A DNA stretch of 64,000 nt from Larix kaempferi (Eukaryota > Streptophyta > Pinopsida > Pinales > Pinaceae), in NCBI GenBank assembly GCA_027924585.1, contig BSBM01000440.1:11811501-11875500 (forward strand), written 5' to 3'. Positions 1-10,856 of this stretch are shown here, in pieces (the first letter of the stretch is position 1; the number at the start of each line of letters is the position of its first letter). A program made the position numbers and the translations under genes. The notes beneath the pieces are model-generated. The model had not been told where the DNA came from and did no database searches. It saw only the letters and a list, made by a program, of their open reading frames with translations.

Positions 1-521
1 ATCTTGCTTAATGATTAGCCTTGATTGTGAAAAAGGTGTTATGTGATCAATATGATGCTTAACGAATAGTTGTATGATGTTATGAGTAAACTGTAAGTTG
101 CTTAACGATTAGCTGGTTTATGGATTGAAATATGAGGAATGAGAATAGGACTATTAATATATGTTTCTGAGATGTGTGTAGCGACAGGTGAAATGGTTCA
201 TCGATGGACACACCAAGAAATTAAAGGGTCGTAGAGTACGAATAAATCGCACATGGGGAGAGCGACGACGATGTCAACTTCCGACGGAATACCACGCATG
301 AGTAGAGAATCATTGATCCGCTTACTCAGGAGAAGCGTGAGGTCATGCGGGTGGACCACAACGGAGTTGGTCACGTATGAGTTGAGGGGTGCGCAGTAAG
401 GACGGAATTACTCCTCAACGCCATTAGTACCTAATAGCGTGTAGATGGAGGATAGAAGGTAACGGCTCCTGAAATCCCTACATGAAGTTCCCGCAAGTCA
501 AATGAAAAGATATCGGCAGAA
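1..521. other. Spacer without recognisable gene
   Basis: I see no coding region. The first 110 bases contain three diverged copies of a short motif of the type GCTTAACGATTAG. The rest is mixed-composition DNA that could be part of an LTR or an LTR-element leader, but no terminus or primer-binding site is visible. Confidence 0.5.
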
Positions 522-717
522 GGACCCGACGGTGTGGTACCTTGTCGAGAAACGAAAAGGATGGACACAAGGACCAGATGATGTGGTACCTTGCCGAGAA
601 ATGGAAACGACAGATGAATGGACCCGACGGAGTGGTACCATGACTAAAGATGAGCATAAAGGACACATGGGCCCAACGGTGTGGCACCTAGGTCCTAGAA
701 AGGATAAATCGGTAAAC
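522..717. repeat. Four-copy 49-bp tandem repeat
   Basis: A motif of the form GGACCCGACGGTGTGGTACC begins at 522, 571, 620 and 669, exactly 49 bases apart each time. Copies differ by several substitutions, so the array is old. Short open frames on both strands cross it but have no recognisable domain; I treat it as a minisatellite of the kind found in LTR or leader regions of plant retroelements. Confidence 0.8.
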
Positions 718-1507
718 TTTTTGCATAAAAAGAAAAACGATATAAATTGCATTCAGAACACTTGCTCATAAAAATGCATTTTAGTATTAAAAATAATAGA
801 AATGATTATTTTAGGCAATTGCACATGAAAATACTTTTTAGTATTTAAAATAATGAGAATAATTATATTTGGGAGCAAAATGGAATCCTAGGCATGAGCT
901 TTTAGTTAGCACACATGCACCCACAAAAAAGAATTTAGAGTGAGCGACTGAAAGCATGAGCCTATGGTTGGGTGGTGAAGCTAACGGTTTCTTCGCCTAT
1001 GGTTCAAACGCGCTTTGTTGGAGGTATCCTACAAAAGATGTGGACGGAAGTGGACAAGATGGATCGCTTGACAGGTTATGGTTTTGTCTATATTTGTTAA
1101 GTTATTTAATTAATGTAGTTTATTTTTCCAGTAATTATGATAGCTAATCTGTTTGTATGAAGTTGTTAAAGTTTCAGGTTCAGTTCAGGAGGACCCTAAA
1201 GGATGGGTCCTACAGTCTGTCATGTTCAAAGGATTGAGTTACTGCTGAGGTAACACTGTATTGTATTTTCCATTTATTTATATGCTATGAGCTTGAGAGA
1301 GAAGATAGCTCCACATATTGTTGGTTTTCCCCGGTTGGGTTTTCTAGGGTATATGCAGTGTTCATTGTGTGATTTATTGTATGTTTAAAGTTGTAAAGGG
1401 ATCTAGCTGTTGAGTTTATATTTTTGTGAGTATTCATTGATATACGAGACTCAAACTGCTTGAGATCTCAGGCCTATCCAGAGGGAGTAGCCATCTCTGG
1501 ATTATAA
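718..1507. other. Spacer with possible Copia-type LTR fragment
   Basis: Between 770 and 890 there are two diverged copies of an AT-rich segment containing TTTTAGTATT. From about 1200 to 1480 the plus strand has features reminiscent of the 3' part of plant Copia LTRs, with a TTTTCCCCGGTTGGGTTTTC tract near 1327 followed by T-rich sequence, but no paired LTR or terminus is present. A small hairpin, AGGACCC...GGGTCCT, lies at about 1189-1211. No gene is recognisable. Confidence 0.3.
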
Positions 1508-2150
1508 ATTTACAGACCCGAGAAGCCGTCAAGGCCTGGAGCTTTGTTTGGGTTCATCTGTTGTATTTCTTTCCATATCTCTTTTTTTGTTACTTGTTTC
1601 ATCAGATTCACATTGTCTTCTTGACTTATCATCTTGGGGATGTCGTTTAGCAGTTTCTCATGGACATCAATATCAGCTCCTTCCTCTTCACTGTAGAGGT
1701 TCTCAAAGAATTCTTTTGTTGATGCTTTTATCTATTCCTGGAATTCTATTTTTGTCCCATCTATCTTCTTTATTTATTTGATTTTGTTTCTCCATAATTG
1801 CGCCTTTGCTTGCGTGTGGAAATATTCTTCTTCTTTCCTCATTAGAGCTTGATACACCGAGAAATTTCTTTTTTCCTCAAACATAATCTAGACAGTGACT
1901 TCTTCTTATTCCATTGCTCTCCTCTATATTCCTTTTTAGTTTGTAAATTTTTACCTTTATCCCTTTCTATTTGCTCCTTCCTTTTCACCAATTCTCTTAA
2001 ATCCTTTTTGGTGTATTTTATTTTGACTTCCCAAATGTGTATAGGCAATATTACCACCCAATTCATCCAAGAATTCTTCACTAATTCCATGAACTCCAGA
2101 TCGATGGTCCATACCAGATTGAATATGAATGAAATAGGACCCAGGTTTTC
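1508..2150 (-). pseudogene. LINE pol: linker and first RT block
   Basis: Minus-strand translation gives the region between endonuclease and RT, including an EEEYFHTQAKAQLW-like segment, then KEFFENLYS, and ends with MNPNKAPGLDGF, the first conserved block of L1 reverse transcriptase. Several in-frame stops interrupt it. The catalytic FADD box and everything after it are absent, so no active RT could be made. Family knowledge: the enzyme would copy LINE RNA at a nicked chromosomal target. Confidence 0.8.
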
Positions 2151-2830
2151 CTAGAGATTTATGTCTACCATGATGGGTATGTGGTTTGAACCGACCCATG
2201 GAAGAATGCATGAAGATACAAATATCTGGTCCTCCAATATACTGCTTCTTAATAAAAATCTGTCCAGCCTAGCCGTTATATGTACTCCAGGCCCCGATAT
2301 TTGATTGGACCAAGTGTATCTACCATTAGAGGGTTTGATTTCCATTAGCTCCCAACTTGAGATGAGATCTTCCATTTGTTCTCTGTTTGGATCTTGCACT
2401 ATGCTTACCCCCTTTTTCTCATTAGCTTGCAAGACTGTATTGAAATATCCAACCACTAGTAACGGAGGGGAACAACATCCAACTTGGCTATTGAGGGTGT
2501 TCTAGCATTGCATTTTTTCCTGAGCATTGTTTGGCATATAGACATTAAATATATATATAGTGGAATTGGAAGGTAGGTGAACCAAATTTACCTGTAACCA
2601 GTTGGGGTTTTAGGTCTAGCTTTCTAAGTTGAAAAGGGTCTTGTTCCAGAGTGTGCAGATGCCTCTTGAAGCTTCCCTAGAGCTCACTGCAATTCTGATG
2701 CTTGCTTTTCAAAAAATATTACTTTCTTTCAAGACTTCGTTGTCCTGCATTTTTGTTTCCTGGACTAAGAGGACTTGGGGGTTTTTAGTTCTCACTAAGT
2801 TTCTTAATTGAATTTTCATTTTTCCACTGC
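2151..2830 (-). pseudogene. LINE APE-type endonuclease
   Basis: This nicks target DNA for LINE integration. On the minus strand I read an N-terminal block with VQETKM (the catalytic glutamate block of APE endonucleases), then a block equivalent to GDFN in which the Asp is Tyr (GYFNTVL). The C-terminal part reads GRYTWSNQ, RLDRFLL and PWVGSNHIPI, where SDH of the family is SNH. Changes in both the GDFN and SDH motifs, plus stops in the N-terminal half, mean it is inactive. It sits between ORF1 and the RT linker, as expected for L1. Confidence 0.87.
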
Positions 2831-4201
2831 CAAGACTTCTATAGTTCTAGGAAATGATTCTGATAATTTATAACCTGGTTTGGGTTTCCCCCCTTTCCGG
2901 GGGACTGGACCGCCTATACTTCTTAGATTCATCCCTTCCTTTCTGGCATGGCCATCTATTGTGGATTGCCTCCCCAACTCTATTTCTTTCATGGCCTCTT
3001 CTTCTCTCTCGTGGAAGTTCAATTTCCTCCCTATTTTTTTCTTTTCGTATGATTGGGGAATGCCTGACCTTGAATCTAAGCCTATGTTTGCTTCTAATTC
3101 TTTTTCCCCAACCTCTAAGATGAGGTTTTCTTGGTCGTTCCCAGATTGGTTTTATTCTTCTTGTCTTGCATTTTTACTCCCTACTTTCTCTTTCCCTTTA
3201 AAGCTACTAGTAGGGTTTTGGTGACCTTCTTGCTCTTCCTCCTGACTAGACAAAACTTCAAATTGATTGGAGCTATTACTTCCTCTTTTCCCCTTGTCTT
3301 TCGAAGGCAATGCCTAGTTGTTTTCCTTTGAGATCTTTTCTTGAGTGGTGTTTCCAACAGATACATTCTTTGGTTGCGTTCCTTGCCTGGTGTTTTTCTT
3401 TTTTTTCCTTGGTTGTTTCCATTGCTCTTCCTGATCGCCTTCTTGTGTTTCCAATCTTTCTTTTGGGAAATTTTTTGCAAAGTGCCCATACTCATGGCAT
3501 ACTTTGCATTTGAATGGAATATGTTCATAGTATACTTGTTGTAGATATGACAACCCCTCCAAGTTAAGTTGAAATCCCTCTAGCATCCCTTTCTCCAGAT
3601 CTACCTCCACACAAATTCTTGGCATGCCTGGAGTCCATCCTTGGGTTCTGATTTGTCTATGTATTTACCCAATACATCCCCTATTGCTTATAAAATTTTA
3701 TCATTCCAACAGTGGAGTGGGAGAAAATGAAGTCTTACCCAAACGGGATTGCTAAGGGAATGCCATTTTCTGGATTAAAATTCAGAGTAAATTTATTCAA
3801 ATACATTCCTTTGGCTCCCATGAAGTAAGGGTCACTTTCAAAGATCATATTTCTATCCTCCTTTTCTTCAAATTAGAAGGCAAAGAAATCCCTATCTCAA
3901 AATGATTGGGAGATTCTACATTTGATGAGAGGTTTCTAGTTTCTTTCAATCCATAAGGAGACTGACCTTGGAGATGGCCATATTCCCATGAATTGTTCGA
4001 TGATTCTATTTTCCGTGAGCTGAAGAGCTAGTGAGCGTGCCTTAGCTTGGACCTTGACTGAAGGGATCTCATCCAAACTTTTCACAAAATGTTGGTGTCT
4101 TGCTTCTGGGGCTACTGCACCATTTCCAATAGAGCTGCGAAGGCTACTTCTTCCGAGGTAGAGAAGGGTGGGGGGCCATCGCCCCTTCTCGAGGGAATCA
4201 T
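2831..4201 (-). pseudogene. LINE ORF1 (DUF4283 plus zinc knuckle)
   Basis: ORF1 proteins of plant L1 elements bind the element RNA. An ATG at about 4201 opens a frame that shifts within about 30 codons. The next recognisable block ends in FMGIWPSPRSVSLWIERN, typical of the N-terminal DUF4283 region. It continues through FEEKEDRNMIFESDPYFMGAKG to PRICVEVDLEKG and a CCHC knuckle, CKVCHEYGHFAKNF. The last Cys of the knuckle is Phe, so metal binding is probably lost. A Lys/Gln-rich basic tail follows (about 3200-3480). Frameshifts separate the blocks. Confidence 0.85.
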
Positions 4202-4240
4202 GTGCGGGAAGAAGAGAGAAAAACAGACTTGCAGAGCTCA

Positions 4241-4974
4241 AACCCTAATTGTTTATCTCATTAAGAATCTAATGACTATCATCAAAAAGAGCATGGGAGA
4301 AAAAAAAACAATACTAAATAAAAATCTTATTGTTAACTATTTATTTTTATAAATAACCTTTCAAATAGTAAGTATTTTCATTTTATTTTTCCATAACTCA
4401 ATTTATAAATTTTGATTGTTCTTATTTGGTTTTCATAGTAATTAAATAAGCTTATAGAAACACCTCATAAAAATTTAAATATTTATAATTAGTTTTATAT
4501 TCCTTTGCATTCAGGTAGATATCACTTATGAGTTTCACAGAAGTATTATATTACTATTATTCCCTTGGATAATGTATTTATAAAAGTAAAAAATGGCATA
4601 TTAGTTATTTAATATTTCTCCATTCATTAACAAATAACATCTAAAACAAAAAATAATGCCTATATAAACGAATCCTTAACACCTTCATTGATCCTCTATT
4701 ATATATTAAACTATTATTTTTATTTACTATTCATTTCCAATAGTTGAAAATGAAATCCTTTGTAATACAAATTACCAAGACTATTTTTTTTTTAATTTTC
4801 TTCTAATAGCATTACTCGCACAAATTCACGTGAATGTAATATCATAACTATCTTTCCTTAAATGATATTTTAAAAGAAAGAGGGTTGTTATTTTATTTCC
4901 TCAATATATTTCTAAACTAGTTGTTCTTCTTAGTTTCTTGAGTTGAAGAACAAATAATTATAGTTAACATTTAT
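4241..4974. other. AT-rich spacer
   Basis: No gene, paired repeat or mobile-element domain is visible in this strongly A/T-rich stretch. A poly-T tract lies near 4785. Confidence 0.6.
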
Positions 4975-4991
4975 AACATAAGTAGAATCTA

Positions 4992-5092
4992 GCCCACAGG
5001 GGGTAGAGCAATTGGTAATGCGTAATTGAGATGAGAAGTTGTAAATGGAAGGTCACAAGTTCAAATCCCCGTGGGTACTAGCTTACAAAAAA
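4992..5092 (+). mobile_element. tRNA-derived SINE with target-site duplication
   Basis: The 101-bp body starts GCCCACAGGGGGTAGAGCAA and ends in an A-run (from 5087). It has an A-box-like element (about 5003-5016) and a B-box-like AGTTCAAATCC (5059-5069). The start and CCCCGTGGG near the end mimic paired tRNA acceptor ends. It is flanked by 17-bp direct repeats, AACATAAGTAGAATCTA at 4975-4991 and AACATAAGTATAATCTA at 5093-5109, differing at one base. This is the signature of LINE-machinery retroposition. It is too degenerate in the anticodon region to be a functional tRNA. Confidence 0.88.
5003..5069 (+). promoter_or_regulatory. Internal Pol III promoter (A and B boxes) of SINE
   Basis: GTAGAGCAATTGGT resembles the tRNA A box and AGTTCAAATCC the B box. 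The spacing of about 45 bases is normal for a tRNA-type Pol III promoter. Activity today is not shown. Confidence 0.65.
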
Positions 5093-5109
5093 AACATAAG
5101 TATAATCTA

Positions 5110-5587
5110 CAAAATGCATTTCAGAACAAATAAATATTTATTTATTTCATGCTTTTATACCTTTAAATTACTCCGAAAAAAAGCATAACAAAAATATTTC
5201 ATTTGCTTAAGATATCAACAATAATAAATACATTATATTACTTATCTCTTGAACTTGATCTTTTTCTGTACATGCCAATTTGAGGAGACCGAGCCACCCA
5301 ACCATAGATTTGTAGGAGTTATTTTCCTCCGACTCCTCAATCACTCCACTAAGGGTATGGTTATTAAGTAACTATTTAATATTTACCCAACCTATCTCCT
5401 ATGGTTGAACTTCAATATTTCTCCTTTAAGCTTTCTTTCCTCCTCTTCTTTTCTTAAAGTAAATTAGAATCAATATCTTTTATTTCCCTTCCTTAGTTCT
5501 TTTCGAGAAAATCCTTCCCAACTCTCAGGAATTATCTCATTTTATTTGAAAGTTCTCTATTATTAGTAAATTCTTTAGGTTTAAGGT
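5110..5587. other. AT-rich spacer
   Basis: No coding region or known element seen. Confidence 0.55.
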
Positions 5588-5790
5588 GAGGACGACACCT
5601 CATAGTGGTAATTAGGTCTTTGGAGGAATTAGCTTTAAAATAAATTACTATTTCAATTACTTAATTTACTTTGAGGAAGACACCTCACAGTGGTAGTTAG
5701 GTCTTACTTTGAGGAAGACACCTCACAGTGGTAGTTAGGTCTTTGGAGGAATTATCTTTAAAATAAATTATTATTTCAATTACTTAATGA
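5588..5790. repeat. Nested tandem duplication, three copies of a GAGGAAGACACCTC motif
   Basis: The motif GAGGAAGACACCTCACAGTG (GAGGACGACACCTCATAGTG in the first copy), followed by GTAGTTAGGTCTT, starts at 5588, 5673 and 5711. The first and third copies are followed by the same TTTGGAGGAATTA...TTTCAATTACTTAAT stretch. So a larger segment of about 120 bp was duplicated, with a 38-bp partial copy between. Confidence 0.8.
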
Positions 5791-5988
5791 GATTTACCTT
5801 CTATAAATTAACTTCCCCCCTAATGACTTGGTTTCTCTTTTCCTCGGGACTATTCAATAGACATGTTTGGAAAAACATAAAGTTCGTAGATAATCAAAAT
5901 AAATCAACTTACTTATACACCATTTATTTTTCATGGTGTTTCAATCCTTAGTTACAATATCAAATAATTAAATATGTCCAAATTAATA

Positions 5989-6470
5989 AACTTAGGGATA
6001 AAATTGTGGTATTACACCTAGGTCCATGTCATGTTGGATTTCTTTTCTAGTATGAGTTGGACTTATTTATGAAGAAATATGGTTTAAACCCTTTCTTATT
6101 TTAATCCTACTTATCTCTCCAAGTCTTTTGAAATTCGTCTTTGCCTTTGTTCTAAGCATACATGCATTTGTATTTATGAATTGCTTCTTCAAGAGTTCTG
6201 GGTTCATCAAGATAAAGTGAGTCTCTATAAAATGAAAGTAATCCTCTCAAAAAACTATGTATATTTACCTTCTCTTATTTGATAAACCCAACATACTTGA
6301 GCAATTCCAAAAACTTCATTTCATATTCTTCCATAGTCATGTTTCCCAACTTGAGTTCAAAGAAATCCTCCATCTTATTTTCATAACGCTTAGCCACACC
6401 ATGCAAAAGGAATCAAGAAGCAAAGAAAGTTCAACAACACCACACAAAAGGATAACAAAGAGAAAATAAA
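5989..6470 (-). pseudogene. Gypsy-type gag fragment
   Basis: On the minus strand the translation reads VAKRYENKMEDFFELKLG, then MTMEEYEMKFLELLKYVGF, LRGLLSFYRDSLYLDEPRTL and EEAIHKYKCMYEQNKGKDEF. This is the Retrotrans_gag capsid region of plant Ty3/Gypsy elements. It carries in-frame stops near the C-terminal side, and no protease, RT or LTR follows, so it is an isolated fragment. Its end (EEAIHKYKCMYEQNKG...FQKTWRDK) resembles the gag piece at 42.9-43.2 kb, so both may come from related lineages. Confidence 0.75.
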
Positions 6471-6910
6471 ATACAACACATGCCCATTTCAATCATTTTA
6501 TAGTTCACACTAACAATACAAATTTCTAAATCTTTGTTAACAAGTTAAAATTGCTTACCTTCCATATCAGCATCCCAGTCACCTTCATATGTCATCATGA
6601 CACCTCATTCATGCCCCTCAGGCCTTGGAAAATCAATTAAAAAGCTCAAAATGAAAGCTAAATCCTAAAAAAGACTTTATAAACTAGGTCACACTTAATC
6701 CCTCGATAAGTGTGACATAGGTCGCACATAATCCTTCGATATGTGTGATGCAAGTCGTGTAAAACCATTAAAAAGCACGACCCAATAGTCGACTTAGCTT
6801 TTGGCTCCTTCTTCTTAGTGTCCAACAAAAAGAAAACCAAAATGGCATGAGTCTCTATGTGGCTAACGAGTTTGGAGCCCAAAGCTCAGCTCCAGATTCC
6901 CATTCTTAGC

Positions 6911-6918
6911 TATAAAAG
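6911..6918 (+). promoter_or_regulatory. Possible TATA box
   Basis: TATAAAAG preceded by a cytosine-rich stretch looks like a Pol II promoter or LTR promoter. The DNA just before it (6680-6760) holds short repeats of the GTGTGACATAGGTCGCAC type, as often seen in LTR enhancers. No downstream gene was recognised, so this is tentative. Confidence 0.3.
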
Positions 6919-7524
6919 AGACACCAAGGTCCATCTTTCCATACACATATCCTTTCCATTTGTTCATTGTCGTCACTCTACCGAATTCCCCTTGAGACTA
7001 AAGTAGACCTCTTTTCACTTCACTCTCACCTTTCTTAGAGATTCCATCTTGTGACGTGGCTGGAGAACCATAAGGACATGAGGAGAACCAACGAACCCTC
7101 CCTCAGACAGTTGTCGTGGCCTCCTCTTCCGCTATTGTTCAGGTGCACCTGGTTTTGTACAATAAATCTTGTCAATAAAAGAACTACAAACACAAAGAAA
7201 AATCCACACAAATACAGACATGTATCATATTACCTGAATGAAAGCGTATATTGCTCTATAATAAATTGTAGCCACACAAATCTCTTTGTTATTTCTATGT
7301 GAGACGCAAAGATATACATTTTGCTTTCCAAGAGTACTCTGTTAAAGAATGGCAACATGAACGGTTATCCACGACAGGTTTAACCAATGCATCCACACGT
7401 CAAAGACCCGTAGACGCGTGGTTGTCTCGATAAAAGGTGCACTTAATGGATATATGCGGGTTGCCCACGTGTCAAAACCAACAACGATGTTCTTTGTTCG
7501 ACACTAGGTATATCATTGAAAGAG
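6919..7524. other. Spacer, no gene recognised
   Basis: A short plus-strand frame at 7051-7302 has no recognisable domain. A palindromic CACGTG (G-box type) occurs at 7466-7471, with an ACGCGT at about 7411, but no gene can be linked to them. Confidence 0.4.
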
Positions 7525-7645
7525 TAACAACTTAAAAATAATATGAGTGCATGCTTTATATACGAGTAATAACTTGAAATGAATTAACAACTTAAAAATA
7601 ATATGAGTGCATGCTTTGTATACGAGTAATAACTTGAAATGAATT
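7525..7645. repeat. Perfect 60-bp tandem duplication
   Basis: Two head-to-tail copies (7525-7584 and 7585-7644) differ at one base that I can see (A at 7558 versus G at 7618). The unit begins TAACAACTTAAAAATAATAT. The high identity implies a recent duplication. Confidence 0.92.
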
Positions 7646-7949
7646 TTAAAAAATAATTCATATACGAGAGTAAATTTTTTTTTTTTAAAACTTTTTCATG
7701 TTTTGTTTTTTATTAATTTTTGTTATGTTTACCATTTGATCCATATAATCTCCAGGATAGAAAAGCCTTCAATAATTGTTGTGATCTCCAATCGTTATTA
7801 GTGCATGGAATTACAGTCTTTTCACTTTAAAAATAATAATAAGAATACATGCTTACGGTTACAAGTTTAACTACAAAATACAATTTTTTTATTACTTTTA
7901 TAACAATCAAAATACTCCTAATTAGATAAAAAAATGTTTCCAACAAGCA

Positions 7950-8029
7950 TGTAACTTCCCTTTTAAATTATCATATGAAATCATGGAAATGTAACTTCCA
8001 ATTTAAATTATTATATGAAATCATGGAAA
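7950..8029. repeat. 40-bp tandem duplication
   Basis: Copies start at 7950 and 7990 (ATGTAACTTCC...ATGAAATCATGGAA) and differ at a few positions. Confidence 0.88.
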
Positions 8030-8177
8030 ATGGTTCGCTTCATGGTAAACTATTGAATTAAAAGAATAATTCAAAATTGTTATTATTATGTTATTGACAT
8101 AACTTTTGAATTAGACGAGTAAAACATAATTGAATTGTAACAAGTCATAACTATCTTAAGAAATCATATTTATTTTA

Positions 8178-8425
8178 AGTTTATTGACATGGTTACTGAA
8201 TTTAAAAAAAGAGTTTATTGTGGTTTTATTTACTTGTATGTATCAATGAATGTAGTATGATATGGATTTATATATAATTAAAATTGCTCAACAAAAGTTT
8301 ATCGACATGATTATTTAATTAAAAAATTAAAAAAAAGAAGTAAAATGAGTTTATTGTCTTGTATGTATTAATGAAATGGAGTAGTATGATATGGATTTAT
8401 ATATAATTAAAATTGGTCAACAAAA
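8178..8425. repeat. About 120-bp tandem duplication
   Basis: Both copies begin AGTTTAT(T/C)GACATG (8178 and 8296) and end with a GATATGGATTTATATATAAT segment followed by TTGGTCAACAAAA or its near match. Small indels distinguish them. Confidence 0.85.
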
Positions 8426-9782
8426 TGTTAATATATGTTTAAAATGGATCCATGATATAATGCCAATAAATTCATATTAAACTTGAAGTAATTACGGACA
8501 TTATAATGTATAGATCATGTTTTAATGCAATGTTTCGGAAACCCACACTCAATGATTTAATCTCTGATTTGTATCTCATGTTGGAACTTTAAGGATTTTG
8601 AAAGACGTATAATTTTTTAGTGTGAGCGAACATCTTTAATGATCCTTATCATTTATACTAAGACAACGCCCACATATGAAATACTACTTTGAGTTTGCAA
8701 CCCTAACGGAGACAACGTGGCAGAATAAGGAGAATAACAAACACCACACAACATCAATTATGGAAAATGACTAGGAATGAAGGCAGGGCCAGAGCCAACT
8801 ACAAACGCAAAGGAACATTGGGAAAAGTAAGAAGGGAGTAATATTGATGTGTAGCGGCAGATTGTGAACATGCATTACAAGGGCACAACCACACGTAGAC
8901 TAGGAAAAATATGCAGGTCGACACCTATAGTCGAGTTAAACATGGCCGTAAATCGTTTCTTACACAATAGTGAGTTTTCACCAAGTATACAATATAGGGA
9001 AGTATCTACAATCCCTGGGACAGGGTTATTGTAGGTATGTGTATTTGATTTTAAATGAATATTTAACATATGCGTAACCTATGCCACTTTGATAATAATT
9101 TACCCTCATGCACAGTGCAACGATGGGTATGTATTGAACCCCTATTGCCAGCTCAACGGATAGTAAATACGAAACATTAAACCGTGGAAAAAAATCGAAT
9201 AGCAACAAAATTCTATTATTAGCTAGTTAGAACACCAAAACCTGAAAATGATTTTTTTTAGGGTTATTTGAATAGAATCATTTTTATAATAGAGGAATCG
9301 AATGCAACCAAAAAAATAAAGCAATAATCCAGATTCATTACAGTAATCAAAATAGAACATCGAGTTGGTTTTTCTCAACGAAAGGAAGTCTATACATTGA
9401 TATCACTGTTAGTATACCATCTAGCTTTTTCCCTGAGTATATGTGATTTACAGGATCCAGTGGCATCCAAAACATATTCTCTACTTTAGGGTTGATATCT
9501 TCATCGCAAAACAATTAATGAACGTAGTTGGATACATTTAGATGGACCTCAGACTATCTTGCCTTTCGATTGAAACAGAGCATGAGTCCGTCTCAAGGCT
9601 TAATAAACCCTTTCACTCAGTCGGCAGGATGAAACACGATGAAACATGGATTTCAAAAGGTTTAACATGACAATGTGTGTGCTTTTTGTCATGGACATGT
9701 CAAAATCTAAAAAACTATTTTAATCTGGCACCTCCAAGATATGTCGTGTGGACAACCATGTAATGACCTACCTCCTCTTAAG
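8426..9782. other. Spacer, no gene recognised
   Basis: No domain is recognisable. Two short minus-strand frames at 8875-9208 are unsupported. Confidence 0.5.
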
Positions 9783-9836
9783 CTAGATCTGGGTCAATGC
9801 AAGCTAATGAGGGTCACTTTTGGCGCGTTAGATGCA
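9783..9836 (+). repeat. Left copy of an inverted dispersed motif
   Basis: CTAGATCTGGGTCAATGCAAG, then TGAGGGTCACTTT and TAGATGCAAT, recurs in inverted orientation at 36378-36424. The left copy has eight extra bases (TGGCGCGT) after the CACTTT. The pair could mark the two ends of one large element or be two independent copies of one repeat. I see no clean target-site duplication. Confidence 0.5.
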
Positions 9837-10755
9837 ATAGAAAACTGAAAAAGCAGACATCCCTCAACTTACTTGGATTTTTGAGCTACTTACGCAAAAT
9901 ATCTTGCATTGAGTAAAAAAGATGAAATGTAGGAAATTGAATCACGTTTCCGAATATATAACTTTTATGTATTGAAAATTTGCATAGCTATGTCAAGTTT
10001 CATTTTTCCGAACAGGCACTTTTTATTTTTCAGGCAAATGATAAGGTATATGTTTTTGTGGGTAGAGCCTTTGAGGGCCTAAATGATGGAATCAAGCTAC
10101 AAAAATCGGCATGCATGTAGAGAACACATAGCACTTGTACGCCATTACTTTTCGAAAATTAAATTAGTAATTTTATAATTTTTTTATAATTGTCTAAGTG
10201 ATTAAACCTCGAAAATAGTACCTCTTCTATGGGTAGAGCCTTTAAAGGTCTTAATGCAAAAATTTTGAAATGGGTTTTTCATAGAACATGGAGGTTAGTG
10301 TCCTCTTGTGCACCATACAATTTTTTTTTGAAATCATTGAGAATTGAAAAAGTTATGGAAGAAACACTAATAGTGTGTTTCATGAGTTAAGGAGGTAGGA
10401 CAGCAAAGAAATTGAAAGAAAATAGGAAAAATTAATATTTCAAAATAAAAGTTACATATTTGGAATCTGCAGAAAAAAATGCTATTTGTGTCTAAGATTT
10501 CGCCAAAAATGATTCTGTGTAGCATATTGTAACAAGTAGCTAAGCACAAGCTTCTCCAGAAACTGGAAGAAATACCCAATTAGCTTTGGTTTTTCATTAA
10601 CATAGCACAAGTTTGGAATTACCGAAGCAAACTCCAAAGCATACACATAGGATTATTGTTGACATGTGAGCATGTGACTCGGCTTGGTTTAGGCTCTACA
10701 AAACACGAGTGCGTTCTGTTTAAATTCAAAAATATTGTCGCGCTTTTAGATGCAC
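9837..10755. other. Spacer with a diverged direct repeat
   Basis: GGGTAGAGCCTTTGAGGGCC at 10060 recurs as GGGTAGAGCCTTTAAAGGTC at 10231, each followed by TAAATG or TTAATG and then A-rich sequence, so a segment of about 171 bp was duplicated long ago. A minus-strand frame at 10367-10579 has no recognisable domain. Confidence 0.45.
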
Positions 10756-10833
10756 ATAGCGCGCTCACGTTATATATCTACATAACGCGTACGTGTTATA
10801 TAGTTAAAAAACGCGCCCGCGTTATGTAAATCA
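10756..10833 (-). repeat. 26-bp CpG-rich repeat, cluster 1
   Basis: Three units at 10756, 10782 and about 10808 carry a near-palindromic ATAACGCGTACGTGTTAT-like core. Read on the minus strand, a unit becomes ATAACGCGGGCGCGTTTTTT followed by AACTAT. That aligns with the plus-strand units of clusters 2 (14602) and 3 (36192), so this cluster is inverted relative to them. CpG-dense blocks stand out sharply from the AT-rich surroundings. Confidence 0.75.
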
Positions 10834-10856
10834 TAAAATACATGTTTAATACTTGA

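Larger units (their letters stand above)
1508..4240 (-). mobile_element. L1-type LINE, truncated at its 3' side
   Basis: Read on the minus strand, the segment carries the normal plant L1 order: a 5' leader, ORF1 with a DUF4283-like domain and zinc knuckle, an APE-type endonuclease, the linker, and only the first block of the reverse transcriptase. The sequence homologous to LINEs stops directly after the KAPGLDGF motif near 1520-1543. Most of RT, the C-terminal domain and the poly-A tail are missing. Loss of the 3' side is unusual, because LINE copies normally lose the 5' side; a later deletion or insertion is the simplest explanation. Stops and frameshifts throughout show the copy is dead. 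Confidence 0.85.

Noticed and set aside
956-1147. Small plus-strand protein-coding gene
   Set aside because: A 63-codon frame with no domain and no supporting signals.
4992-5092. Functional tRNA gene
   Set aside because: Only A and B boxes and acceptor-like ends are tRNA-like. The middle lacks a cloverleaf, and A-tail plus target duplication mark a retroposed copy.
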